Origin: Bacteroidetes bacterium UBA4408 | Lineage (GTDB): Bacteria; Bacteroidota; Bacteroidia; UBA4408 | Direction of reading: 5' to 3' | Assembly (NCBI GenBank): GCA_002389785.1 | Contig: DGQS01000007.1 | Location: forward strand, 1 to 6,496 | DNA: 6,496 bases | Part shown: positions 1 to 6,496 of the stretch, one piece after another | Numbering within the stretch: the stretch's first letter is position 1 | Layout: every line of letters begins with the position of its first letter | The notes under the pieces: generated by a model | Seen by the model: only the letters and a program-made list of their open reading frames with translations | What the model was told of the DNA's origin: nothing | The model's database searches: none | Program-made: the position numbers and the translations under genes

Positions 1-390
1 TAATGAATCCAAAATAACAGCACCACTGGTATCAAAACCAAGTTTTCGTGCATGGTATAAACCGGCTAAATTTTCGATTTCATTTTTTACTACTACATAA
101 CGGTAAATAGTACTTGAATTACCGGCCTTATCGGATACCGAATAAATGATTCGGTAGGTTTTTGCAATGTTTGTATTTACTAAATCTCCACTAATTAAAG
201 GAGCCAAAGCACCATCTTCATTATCGGTAGCAGTAGCACCCAGTTCAGTATAATTAGTATTAATTCCAACTGTTATGCTAGCTCCACCATTCAGTATTAG
301 TTCAGGAGCCTCTTTGTCTTCTTTTTTACATGCACTTATCCCTACAAACAAAATCAACAATGAAAAAGCAGAATTTCGAATTTGATTCAT
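1..390 (-). CDS. Surface-type lipoprotein with DUF5011 Ig-like domain (partial, 3' end outside window)
   Basis: The reading frame opens at an ATG at 388-390 and stays open for 130 codons to the left edge, so the C-terminal part is missing. Residues 1-20 form a lipoprotein signal peptide (hydrophobic stretch SLLILFVGISA) followed by a lipobox-like I-S-A-C with the acceptor cysteine at residue 21. The residues after it, KKEDKE, resemble the charged lipoprotein export signal that sends Bacteroidota lipoproteins to the cell surface (known from Capnocytophaga and Flavobacterium), so surface display is inferred. Residues 29 to about 102 match the DUF5011 immunoglobulin-like pattern: PELILNGGAS, then ELGATATDNEDGAL, then TYRIIYSVSDKAGNSS and a closing VVVK strand. 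From about residue 106 (ENLAGLYHARKLG) a second, unrecognised domain starts. The gene lies 69 bp downstream of the PLD gene with no terminator between them, so co-transcription is likely. The binding role is unknown; similar proteins are often accessory lipoproteins beside TonB-dependent receptors. Confidence 0.85.
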   Translation of the reverse strand, partial: MNQIRNSAFSLLILFVGISACKKEDKEAPELILNGGASITVGINTNYTELGATATDNEDGALAPLISGDLVNTNIAKTYRIIYSVSDKAGNSSTIYRYVVVKNEIENLAGLYHARKLGFDTSGAVILDSL

Positions 391-459
391 CGGTTTTTGA
401 ATTGATTAATTAAAATAGCAGCATTAGTGTTCATGTCGCTGTAAGTTCTTCTCAAAAGA
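391..459 (-). other. Short junction between PLD gene and lipoprotein gene
   Basis: These 69 bp separate the TAA stop of the PLD gene (460-462) from the ATG of the lipoprotein gene. I see no GC-rich stem followed by a T-run on the minus strand, and no convincing Bacteroidota promoter: the closest string is TATTTTAA, a poor match to TAnnTTTG, with no TTG element at the usual distance. The only local symmetry is the 8-bp palindrome TTAATTAA at 406-413. The start codon is preceded by the A-rich CAATTCAAAAACCG rather than a Shine-Dalgarno sequence, as is usual in this phylum. The simplest reading is an intra-operon spacer. Confidence 0.5.
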
Positions 460-2694
460 TTAGTCAATAATTATTTTTTGCATGGTGCTGGCATTGCCCG
501 AACTTAACTTAAGCATGTACATACCTTTGGCAAATTCACCAACATTAATTTGAAGCAAATTCGTCCCGTTTTTAGCCGTCATTTTTTCAACATAAACTTC
601 TTTTCCGGTTATATCAAATAACTGAATCATACTGTTTATTGTTTCATCCGATTTAAAACGTAGTTCAAATACTCCATTGGTTGGATTTGGATAAACTTGC
701 ATTGCTAAATCATTTACAAGGAAGTTTCCTGTTGATAAAACTAAACCTCCATTTAAATTAAAGCGTTTCACAAACTCTTGATAGTATTTATTGGCAATAT
801 TTGCATCGTGAACTACAACCGTGTTTTCATCATTTTTTTGATCTGCACCATTGCTCCAATTATGAGAGCCGGTTAATACCAAAGGATCGGATGCAGCATT
901 GCTTGCATCAACAATTAAATATTTACTATGCAATATTCCACCTTGGTTGTAGTCCTTAGCTTTCGCACCAAGTGCATTGCGAATAATTGGCCAGGTAGTT
1001 AAATTACTAGTTGAGTCATTTGTTAAGTAATAGCAATTAACACCTGCTTGGCTTTTATTGCTGATGGCATATGCCAAATCGTTTCTTGTCATCACCATTA
1101 TTTCCACTTCTAAATCACTATTAGCTGTATTAATTGCTTTAATAATTTGAGAATTTACACCATCGGTAGGACTAAAATATTGTTCAACACGTTTTCCTCC
1201 AATCATAAATTCATGAGCAGTATTGTCGGTTTTGTCCGGACCAAACTTAGCTGCTGAAGCATTTGGCAGCAATCCGGTATCACCAAACATTTCTTCGAAT
1301 TCAAGTTCATAGGAACGACACAACGTTTGGTCTTGAAAAATAATAACATTTTGATTGTCGGTGTTGATTTGATTATCTGTCCAGTTGGCTGAACCGGTCC
1401 ACAAAATACAATCATTAGCATTGCTTGAATTTGCATCAATAATTACAAATTTATTGTGCATAATTCCATAAGTAGAAGAGGTTGGACTTGCTATTTTACC
1501 TATCGCAGCATTCAAATTATTCATACCCGGATTGCCGGCAGCGCCGTCATAAATTCCTCTTATCTTAACACCTCTATTATAAGCAGCATTTAGAGCAGCC
1601 GAAATGTTGGAAATATTGTTGTTGTCAAAATTATAGATGGTAAAGTCAATGGTGTATTTCGCACGATTGAAATAGGCTATTAATGTATCGTCAGTTAAGT
1701 TTGCAAGTGTGGTTGCGTGGTTGGTTGGTGAATTCGCTTGCAAGGTGTCAACACTGCGGTTAAAATAAACTTTTATATCTCCGGATGAATTGGAAACAGT
1801 TCCAAATACGCGCACTCCTGAATAAGCCGTGTCGTTGCCGTTCACTGAAAAAGCTTGCGCATAATAAATAGTTCCTGCAGTTAAACCGGTTAAAATTGCC
1901 GTATTTGCAGTACCGTTAAAACTACCTTGCAAAACACCTAATTCTAATGACTTAGTTAATCCGTATTTAATAAAAGAAGCGGTAGGTGTAATGTTGCTCG
2001 ACCAATCAATTTGAAAACCGGAAGTACTCAGATTAGATGCCATTAATTGCGTAGTAACACTGATGCCATTAGCGGCGATAATGTCGTTTAAATCGCGTGG
2101 CAATAATTGATAGCCGGTGGTGCAACCACTGGAACCAATTGGTGGACAAAACTGCGACATAATTCCGCGCAATGAAATAATTCCGGTTGGGATTAATGTG
2201 CCTACTAAAGGACTTCCATTTCCAACTCGTACTGTGAAAGTTTGCGAATTGCTTGTGACGGTATAATTACTATTTCCTGCGAAAGTACCGCCACCGGCCG
2301 AAAACGAAGCATTGTCGAATTGAACTAATTCTCCCTCATACGCTTCTGAAATTTGACTTGGAGAAATAATTAGGGCAGTTGGAGTTCCTACATTACTATG
2401 TACCGTAAAACTAGTAACTGGTTGTATTTCAAATAAACCATAGTACTCGGTCAAGGTTCCGGTAACGGTAATACTATCGCCACGTAAAACCGAACTCAAA
2501 TTTGAACCATAAGCCGCCATCGCAGCAGTTGAATCTCCGATGTATCGAATGCTGCCAAGTTCTGAACCATTTAGAACTCGTCCGGTTATGGTAACAGTAG
2601 AGTTTAAAGGTGCAGTTCGTGCAACCGAAATTTGCGCATCAACTTGTGTTAGGCAAAGTAGCGATGCCGAAAGAAGTAAAAGTATCTTTTTCAT
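460..2694 (-). CDS. Secreted two-HKD PLD-superfamily protein, probable nuclease, with T9SS sorting domain
   Basis: The 744-residue protein is complete and probably an exported phosphodiesterase. Residues 1-20 are a signal peptide (MKKILLLLSASLLCLTQVDA), with Q21 the likely first mature residue. Residues about 28-100 look like an OB-fold (VTITGRV, SIRYIGD, RGDSITVTGTL). Residues about 115-207 look like a second such module ending LLPRDLNDI. Residues about 212-300 are fibronectin-III-like. Two PLD lobes follow. Lobe 1 (about 306-472) has H413, K415, D420 in HNKFVIID and then GSANW at 434-438. Lobe 2 (about 502-645) has H589, K591, D596 in HSKYLIVD and then GSHNW at 609-613. Both HxKx4D motifs are intact, so one composite active site is expected. 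The block after lobe 2's motif (GSHNWSNGADQKNDENTVVV) resembles that of the endonuclease Nuc as I recall it, favouring nuclease over phospholipase. Residues about 660-744 form a T9SS type A sorting domain (VYPNPTNG at 667-674). The gene starts 24 bp after the receptor stop, which supports an operon. The true substrate is unproven. Confidence 0.93.
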   Translation of the reverse strand: MKKILLLLSASLLCLTQVDAQISVARTAPLNSTVTITGRVLNGSELGSIRYIGDSTAAMAAYGSNLSSVLRGDSITVTGTLTEYYGLFEIQPVTSFTVHSNVGTPTALIISPSQISEAYEGELVQFDNASFSAGGGTFAGNSNYTVTSNSQTFTVRVGNGSPLVGTLIPTGIISLRGIMSQFCPPIGSSGCTTGYQLLPRDLNDIIAANGISVTTQLMASNLSTSGFQIDWSSNITPTASFIKYGLTKSLELGVLQGSFNGTANTAILTGLTAGTIYYAQAFSVNGNDTAYSGVRVFGTVSNSSGDIKVYFNRSVDTLQANSPTNHATTLANLTDDTLIAYFNRAKYTIDFTIYNFDNNNISNISAALNAAYNRGVKIRGIYDGAAGNPGMNNLNAAIGKIASPTSSTYGIMHNKFVIIDANSSNANDCILWTGSANWTDNQINTDNQNVIIFQDQTLCRSYELEFEEMFGDTGLLPNASAAKFGPDKTDNTAHEFMIGGKRVEQYFSPTDGVNSQIIKAINTANSDLEVEIMVMTRNDLAYAISNKSQAGVNCYYLTNDSTSNLTTWPIIRNALGAKAKDYNQGGILHSKYLIVDASNAASDPLVLTGSHNWSNGADQKNDENTVVVHDANIANKYYQEFVKRFNLNGGLVLSTGNFLVNDLAMQVYPNPTNGVFELRFKSDETINSMIQLFDITGKEVYVEKMTAKNGTNLLQINVGEFAKGMYMLKLSSGNASTMQKIIID

Positions 2695-2718
2695 TGTTTT
2701 GGTATTTATGATTGGTTG

Positions 2719-5550
2719 TTAAAAATCGATTAAAACTGAAGCGGTAAATCTTCTACCCAATGCCATGTAAACTAGCGAAGTATTAGCGTCAAACTGAGCA
2801 CCATTATCGGCATCCGTAATGTATTTTAAATTTAGTAAGTTGATGATTCCCAAATTGAAACTATAGTGTAAATCTTTGTTTCCTTTTAAACGAAATCCTG
2901 CAAATAAATCCAGCATCTCATAATCGGGCAATCTCCATGAATCACGATCCGCATTATCACCACTCAAATTGGCAGGATCAAAATTAGAATAATTTTTTGC
3001 GAAATAAGTGTATCGGGCCTTTACAAATAAGTCCCGAGTTAGGTTGTATTTTATTGCTGTCGAAAATTGGTTTTGAGCTGCATTTCCAACATGTACATTT
3101 TTTGCACTGTATGGTAAGGTGGCGTTTAACGTACCATCTTCATTGAAAATTTGTAACGTATCGGCAGATTTATAGCGATAATCGCCCAAGTTGGCAGCAA
3201 GATCTAAATACAAAACCTGGGGAATAATTTGGTAGTGTAGTTCAGTTTCAATACCCTTATGCAACTGATCAATTCCGTTTATTTGATAACTTACTGTTTC
3301 ACCAGCCGAATTTGTTGTAGAACGTGAAAAATCTGCCGGACGGTTTAGCCAGTAAGTGTAGTATAAGTTAATTTTTACATCTAGTACTTTTAAATTTAAT
3401 CCATAACCCAACTCTGCTGATTTAACTTCACTGCTTCTGTAATCGTAATATTCACGGTTATTAAAGTCAAATACATTATTTAACTTAGGGGCTATAGTGA
3501 GGTATCCTAAATTTACATAAACGTTGTTTTGTTTGTTTAAATTATAATTTAACCCTCCTTTAAGCGTAAAATTTTTAAACGACCTTTTTTGTGTAGTTGC
3601 AGCCCTAGCTTCGGGTGAATCTATAGTATAAGCACTTGCATTCGTAATGTAAGTGGGCGTACCATTCGGAGATTTAACATAGGTTGTGTCGTTCGATGTT
3701 GTAATTGTTGAGTTGTAAGGTGCAATTAAAGCATTCGTACCGTTATATAGCAGGGTTTCTCCATATCCGATGCTTTGCGGATAAAAATTGTTGTCAATTA
3801 AAACATCCTTTTTTCTGTAGTAATCAATTCGCTGATAGCTGGTTTTTGATCCTGAAAAAGTAATAAAAGCCGACCATTTTTCTTCCTTATATTCTGTTTG
3901 TAAAAACAATCCCTGCCACTGGGTTTTTCCTTTATAATCATAACCAATTTTATCACCTTTCCTTTTCATACTGTATGAATTGTTAGGATCACCTTCAACA
4001 CCACTTTTAGGCTGATTAATATTGGATTTGTCAACAGCATAATCTCCTCCAATTAAATCATATACTTCTTGATAATGATCGCCAGTGTAATTGCGCAAAT
4101 CGATACCGCCTAAAAAGGACAATTTTTCTGTTGGATTGTATTTTAACGATGAAATTAAACCATACCAAAAATGATCATTAAAAGATTCCCGAATGTAGGT
4201 GGATGATTTTGTTAATTCAGTGCTATATATTTTATCATGGGTGGTATCGTTGGAATTATAAATTGCTTGAAAATTGGATTGACCGGTATTATCATAATTT
4301 GGCGCAGTACCTACCAATCCGGTACCCCCGCCCATACCTTTGGATAAATATACTACATTCGAGAGGTATAGTTTCTCGTTGATGTTATATGAATGCGTAA
4401 AATTTATCAAAGGTTTATGATACTCATTTACTCGTTCATTCAAATATTGTTTTCTTCCTTGATTATCGTAATAAGTTCCCCAGTTTTTATTATACCTAAC
4501 ACCTCTATCTTTGGTTCCCGTAACAGATGCTCCATATACTGAATCCACATTAATACCTTGTTCTATAGCAACGTCTCTGTCTAATTCGGCAATCCCTAAT
4601 TTGGTACTTCGCTGCCCATGTTTTTGAGGTGCACCACTGGCACTTAGTGAAAACAAATGTTTTTCGGCACGGTATTGAAATTTAATAAAATAGCTCCAGA
4701 TGTCTGCCCATGTTTGATCTGCTACACCATCTTCTTTTCGTCGGGCAAAAAGAGCAACAACACCAAACTTATCTTTTATGTAACCCGAATTTATTCGAAC
4801 CTTAGTTACCATTGAATTACCACTCCCATAACTCTGACCAATACTACCTCCAAATTTTGGATCAATTCCTGAAGTAATCATATTCATAGTTCCACCTACT
4901 GACGCAACTGCTAATTTTGAAGCTCCCAATCCGCGTTGCAGTTGTACCGATTCAATCGGAAAAAATAAGTTACTAAAGTATACTTGACCATTTTCCATAT
5001 CATTTAACGGAACGCCATCCAACATAACTGCAATGTTTCGTTGATCAAATCCACGAACAGTAATTCTTGAATCACCTGCTCCACCGCCTCCTTCTGTTGC
5101 ATACACTCCGGGAGCTGAATTCATAACTGCAGTAATATCACGCGTAGCTAATTCCTCACGCAACTGAAGACGATTAATATTGGAAAATGCCACCGGGGTT
5201 TCACGTTGTTTCGCCACATTCGAAACTACCTCATATTCTTTTATTTCCCGCGCCTTTTTTGTAGACATGCCTACATTCACACTAACTGATTTATTTTCAA
5301 CCTTTACCTTTTTAACAATGGTTTCAAATCCAATAAATGAGATTGTTAGTGTATGATCGCCCGGTTCAGCCTCTAATTTGTAAGCACCGTTAATATCTGT
5401 AACAGTACCTTTTCCATTTTCCAAAACCACGCTTGCTCCAATTACTGTTTCCCCATCAGGATCTTTTACAATTCCCGATACTTCAGTTTTTTGAGCCATT
5501 GTAAGTAGGCTGATGGCTAATGAAAATAATAAAAATGTAAATTTTTTCAT
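2719..5550 (-). CDS. TonB-dependent outer-membrane receptor with carboxypeptidase-regulatory-like N-terminal domain
   Basis: The 943-residue protein is complete and is an active-transport receptor in the outer membrane, energised by TonB-ExbBD. Residues 1-19 are a signal peptide, probably cut between A19 and Q20. Residues about 22-95 form a carboxypeptidase-D-regulatory-like beta-sandwich (VSGIVKDPDGETVIGASV, GTVTDINGAYKLEAEPGDH, ISFIGFETI). A TonB-box-like stretch is plausible around 104-112 (IKEYEVVSN). The plug domain covers about 115-226, with TRDITAVMNSAPGVYATEGG, DSRITVRGFDQRN, VMLDGVPLNDMENGQVYFSN and LQRGLGASKLAVASVGGTMN. The rest is a barrel rich in alternating aromatic residues that ends in FTASVLIDF with a terminal aromatic, as outer-membrane proteins do. 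The plug resembles a widespread Bacteroidota receptor group rather than SusC, and no SusD-like gene is visible. The ligand cannot be read from the sequence. The next gene begins 24 bp after the stop, so the receptor probably leads an operon with the secreted PLD protein. The start codon is preceded by AAAAATAGCGT with no Shine-Dalgarno sequence. Confidence 0.95.
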   Translation of the reverse strand: MKKFTFLLFSLAISLLTMAQKTEVSGIVKDPDGETVIGASVVLENGKGTVTDINGAYKLEAEPGDHTLTISFIGFETIVKKVKVENKSVSVNVGMSTKKAREIKEYEVVSNVAKQRETPVAFSNINRLQLREELATRDITAVMNSAPGVYATEGGGGAGDSRITVRGFDQRNIAVMLDGVPLNDMENGQVYFSNLFFPIESVQLQRGLGASKLAVASVGGTMNMITSGIDPKFGGSIGQSYGSGNSMVTKVRINSGYIKDKFGVVALFARRKEDGVADQTWADIWSYFIKFQYRAEKHLFSLSASGAPQKHGQRSTKLGIAELDRDVAIEQGINVDSVYGASVTGTKDRGVRYNKNWGTYYDNQGRKQYLNERVNEYHKPLINFTHSYNINEKLYLSNVVYLSKGMGGGTGLVGTAPNYDNTGQSNFQAIYNSNDTTHDKIYSTELTKSSTYIRESFNDHFWYGLISSLKYNPTEKLSFLGGIDLRNYTGDHYQEVYDLIGGDYAVDKSNINQPKSGVEGDPNNSYSMKRKGDKIGYDYKGKTQWQGLFLQTEYKEEKWSAFITFSGSKTSYQRIDYYRKKDVLIDNNFYPQSIGYGETLLYNGTNALIAPYNSTITTSNDTTYVKSPNGTPTYITNASAYTIDSPEARAATTQKRSFKNFTLKGGLNYNLNKQNNVYVNLGYLTIAPKLNNVFDFNNREYYDYRSSEVKSAELGYGLNLKVLDVKINLYYTYWLNRPADFSRSTTNSAGETVSYQINGIDQLHKGIETELHYQIIPQVLYLDLAANLGDYRYKSADTLQIFNEDGTLNATLPYSAKNVHVGNAAQNQFSTAIKYNLTRDLFVKARYTYFAKNYSNFDPANLSGDNADRDSWRLPDYEMLDLFAGFRLKGNKDLHYSFNLGIINLLNLKYITDADNGAQFDANTSLVYMALGRRFTASVLIDF

Positions 5551-5681
5551 ACGCTATTTTTTGTCTTTGTAGCCTTTGTTTTTTCTATACTGATTGACTG
5601 CCTTTTATTGCTTTGAGCAGCTTACTTCGTTAAACCCCGAATATACTGAATTCAATTTGTTTACTACTAAGTTTACTTCTA
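5551..5681 (-). other. Leader region upstream of the TonB-dependent receptor gene
   Basis: This stretch lies between the upstream terminator and the receptor ATG and must hold the promoter of the receptor operon if transcription starts locally. Read on the minus strand it is A-rich near the start codon and contains a short imperfect direct repeat, ACAAAGGCT then ACAAAGACA (about 5562-5579). A small TGCT-CAA-AGCA hairpin around 5609-5619 is too weak to call. I see no coding potential, no riboswitch-like fold and no strong inverted repeat for an operator. Confidence 0.45.
5638..5645 (-). promoter_or_regulatory. Candidate -7 promoter element for the receptor operon
   Basis: The minus strand reads TATATTCG, a seven-of-eight match to the Bacteroidota -7 consensus TAnnTTTG. 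It would place the transcript start near 5631 and give a 5' untranslated leader of about 80 nt before the receptor ATG. It sits about 40 bp after the upstream terminator, a sensible location. The weakness is the -33 element: no TTG lies at the usual distance (one is only 7 nt away, and a TTAG is about 21 nt away). Treat it as a candidate only. Confidence 0.3.
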
Positions 5682-5722
5682 AAAAAAAGCTAATGGGAAC
5701 GAAATATCCATTAGCTTTTTTT
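5682..5722 (-). terminator. Intrinsic terminator after the lamin-tail/T9SS gene
   Basis: A perfect inverted repeat has arms at 5682-5696 (A7 then GCTAATGG) and 5708-5722 (CCATTAGC then T7) around an 11-nt loop. The core stem is 8 bp, extended to 15 bp by the A/T tracts. On the minus strand it ends in a U-run, as a Rho-independent terminator does, and it begins 16 nt beyond the stop codon of the gene at 5739. Its symmetry means it could also stop plus-strand transcripts, although no plus-strand gene is seen. It separates that gene from the receptor operon. Confidence 0.9.
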
Positions 5723-5738
5723 AGTTAATAACTATCAA

Positions 5739-6496
5739 TTACTGAATTGCAACTTTGTTGGCAGTTTTGTATCCATTCTTCAATAAGATGGAAACAGTAT
5801 AAATGCCTTTTGAAAAATTTTGAGTTGAAAGTGTATAAGTTTTATTCAGGCTGTTCACATTATCACTAAATACAACTTCACCCAAAGTATTAATCAATTG
5901 AATAGACTCTATAGCTTCTGCTGTTCGTACGTATACAGTTCCGGTATTAGCAGGGTTAGGATAAATGCTGGCTTTTGCACCATTTTTAAGTTCTTTTAAA
6001 CCCACAGTACATAAACACTCATGATATCCTAAATTGCTAAAGCTGTTTACAAAAACCGAATCCCACTCAGCCAAGGCATCAAATAATGCAGGGTTAGTTG
6101 AAACTCCTTGTTGAACAGAAAAATTACGCAACAAGGTTTTGTCTTTTGATAAATATGCACCAATACCTGTTGCGAAAGGTGAAGTATCTGTCCATCCACC
6201 GGTTGGACTAAATGTACCATTTCCATTAGTAGGACGTTCACCTATTTTACCAAAAATATCAATATTTGACCAGGTTCCGGAATTGTTTTTTTGTAAAGAA
6301 ACTGCATCGTCTCCGTTCCAAACAATACACTTAGATCCTTGCACGTTTGAACCGGCAGCACCGTAGATAGGTGAATAATATGCACCCATACCGGCATTGA
6401 CCAAACTATCAGCCTTCGCCAATAAAGCTGCCCATAAAATTGTGTCAGCTCCGGTTGCCGATACTACACGCTTGTCGAGTATCGCTGAAAAAGTTC
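5739..6496 (-). CDS. Secreted lamin-tail-domain-like protein with T9SS sorting domain (partial, 5' end outside window)
   Basis: The frame ends at a TAA at 5739-5741 and stays open through the right edge, giving 251 visible codons of the C-terminal part. A TTG at 6420-6422 could be taken as a start, but it encodes an internal leucine: 24 further in-frame codons (ending TILWAALLAKADS) lie upstream of it without a stop. The segment at about 6009-6320 resembles an extracellular lamin-tail domain: VWNGDDAVSLQKN, then IDIFGKIGE, then GGWTDTSPF, then TLLRNFSVQQG and finally EWDSVFVNSFSNLGYH. A T9SS type A sorting domain follows from about 5970 to the end, with IYPNPANTG and YPNP at 5952-5963, and FSKGIYTVSIL near the terminus. 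Lamin-tail domains in bacteria often accompany extracellular nucleases or phosphoesterases, but no catalytic part is visible, so the activity is unknown. The protein should be exported through T9SS and anchored or released at the surface. A terminator directly follows the gene, so it is probably not in the same transcript as the receptor. Confidence 0.9.
   Translation of the reverse strand, partial: TFSAILDKRVVSATGADTILWAALLAKADSLVNAGMGAYYSPIYGAAGSNVQGSKCIVWNGDDAVSLQKNNSGTWSNIDIFGKIGERPTNGNGTFSPTGGWTDTSPFATGIGAYLSKDKTLLRNFSVQQGVSTNPALFDALAEWDSVFVNSFSNLGYHECLCTVGLKELKNGAKASIYPNPANTGTVYVRTAEAIESIQLINTLGEVVFSDNVNSLNKTYTLSTQNFSKGIYTVSILLKNGYKTANKVAIQ

Noticed and set aside
391..459. A separate promoter for the lipoprotein gene
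   Set aside because: The best string, TATTTTAA, misses the key positions of TAnnTTTG and has no TTG element at a suitable distance.
466..479. AT-rich palindrome AATAATTATT followed by a T-run near the end of the PLD gene, as a plus-strand terminator
   Set aside because: It has no GC pairs in the stem, lies inside the PLD coding sequence, and no plus-strand gene precedes it.
1203..1439. A 78-codon minus-strand reading frame
   Set aside because: It lies entirely inside the PLD gene in another frame, over the first HKD region, and has no signal peptide, domain or start-site support. It is a shadow of the real gene.
460..2694. A PLD-type anti-phage defence nuclease
   Set aside because: The signal peptide and T9SS sorting domain direct the protein outside the cell, and no other defence-type gene is nearby.
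2540..2722. A 60-codon plus-strand reading frame across the start of the PLD gene
   Set aside because: It is antisense to the PLD signal peptide and OB-like region and shows no recognisable domain or promoter. The overlapping minus-strand gene is well supported.
460..5550. A SusC/SusD polysaccharide utilisation locus
   Set aside because: No SusD-like gene, glycoside hydrolase or carbohydrate sensor is visible, and the receptor plug looks unlike SusC. The window covers only three genes of the unit, so partners outside it cannot be excluded.
6047..6366. Two short frames (minus 6047-6241, plus 6139-6366) in the lamin-tail region
   Set aside because: Both overlap the lamin-tail-like coding segment, whose domain pattern is clear. 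Their translations have no recognisable motif.

Overview
The window looks like chromosomal DNA of an AT-rich member of the Bacteroidota. Two of the encoded proteins end in a type IX secretion (T9SS) type A sorting domain with a YPNP motif. The TonB-dependent receptor carries the N-terminal carboxypeptidase-regulatory-like domain typical of this phylum. Two signal peptides end in A-Q, and no start codon is preceded by a clear Shine-Dalgarno sequence. I do not assign a genus.

All four genes lie on the minus strand, so transcription runs from high to low coordinates. From right to left: (1) the 3' part of a gene for a secreted, T9SS-sorted protein with a lamin-tail-like domain (5739-6496, running off the right edge); (2) a strong stem-loop terminator (5682-5722) that ends this first unit; (3) a leader of about 130 bp with one weak promoter candidate (5551-5681); (4) a 943-residue TonB-dependent outer-membrane receptor (2719-5550); (5) 24 bp later, a 744-residue secreted PLD-superfamily protein with OB-like and fibronectin-III-like modules, two complete HKD motifs and a T9SS sorting domain (460-2694); (6) 69 bp later, the first 130 codons of a surface-type lipoprotein with a DUF5011 (Ig-like) domain (1-390, running off the left edge).

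The receptor, the PLD protein and the lipoprotein are probably one operon: they share a strand, the gaps are short, and I see no terminator between them. The PLD lobes resemble the bacterial endonuclease Nuc in the block after the HKD motif, so a nuclease is a better guess than a phospholipase. The working model is an uptake locus in which an exported hydrolase cleaves an extracellular phosphodiester polymer, a surface lipoprotein may help bind it, and the receptor imports a product. The substrate is inferred, not shown. No RNA gene, mobile element, CRISPR array or long non-coding stretch was found; the longest gap between genes is 188 bp.
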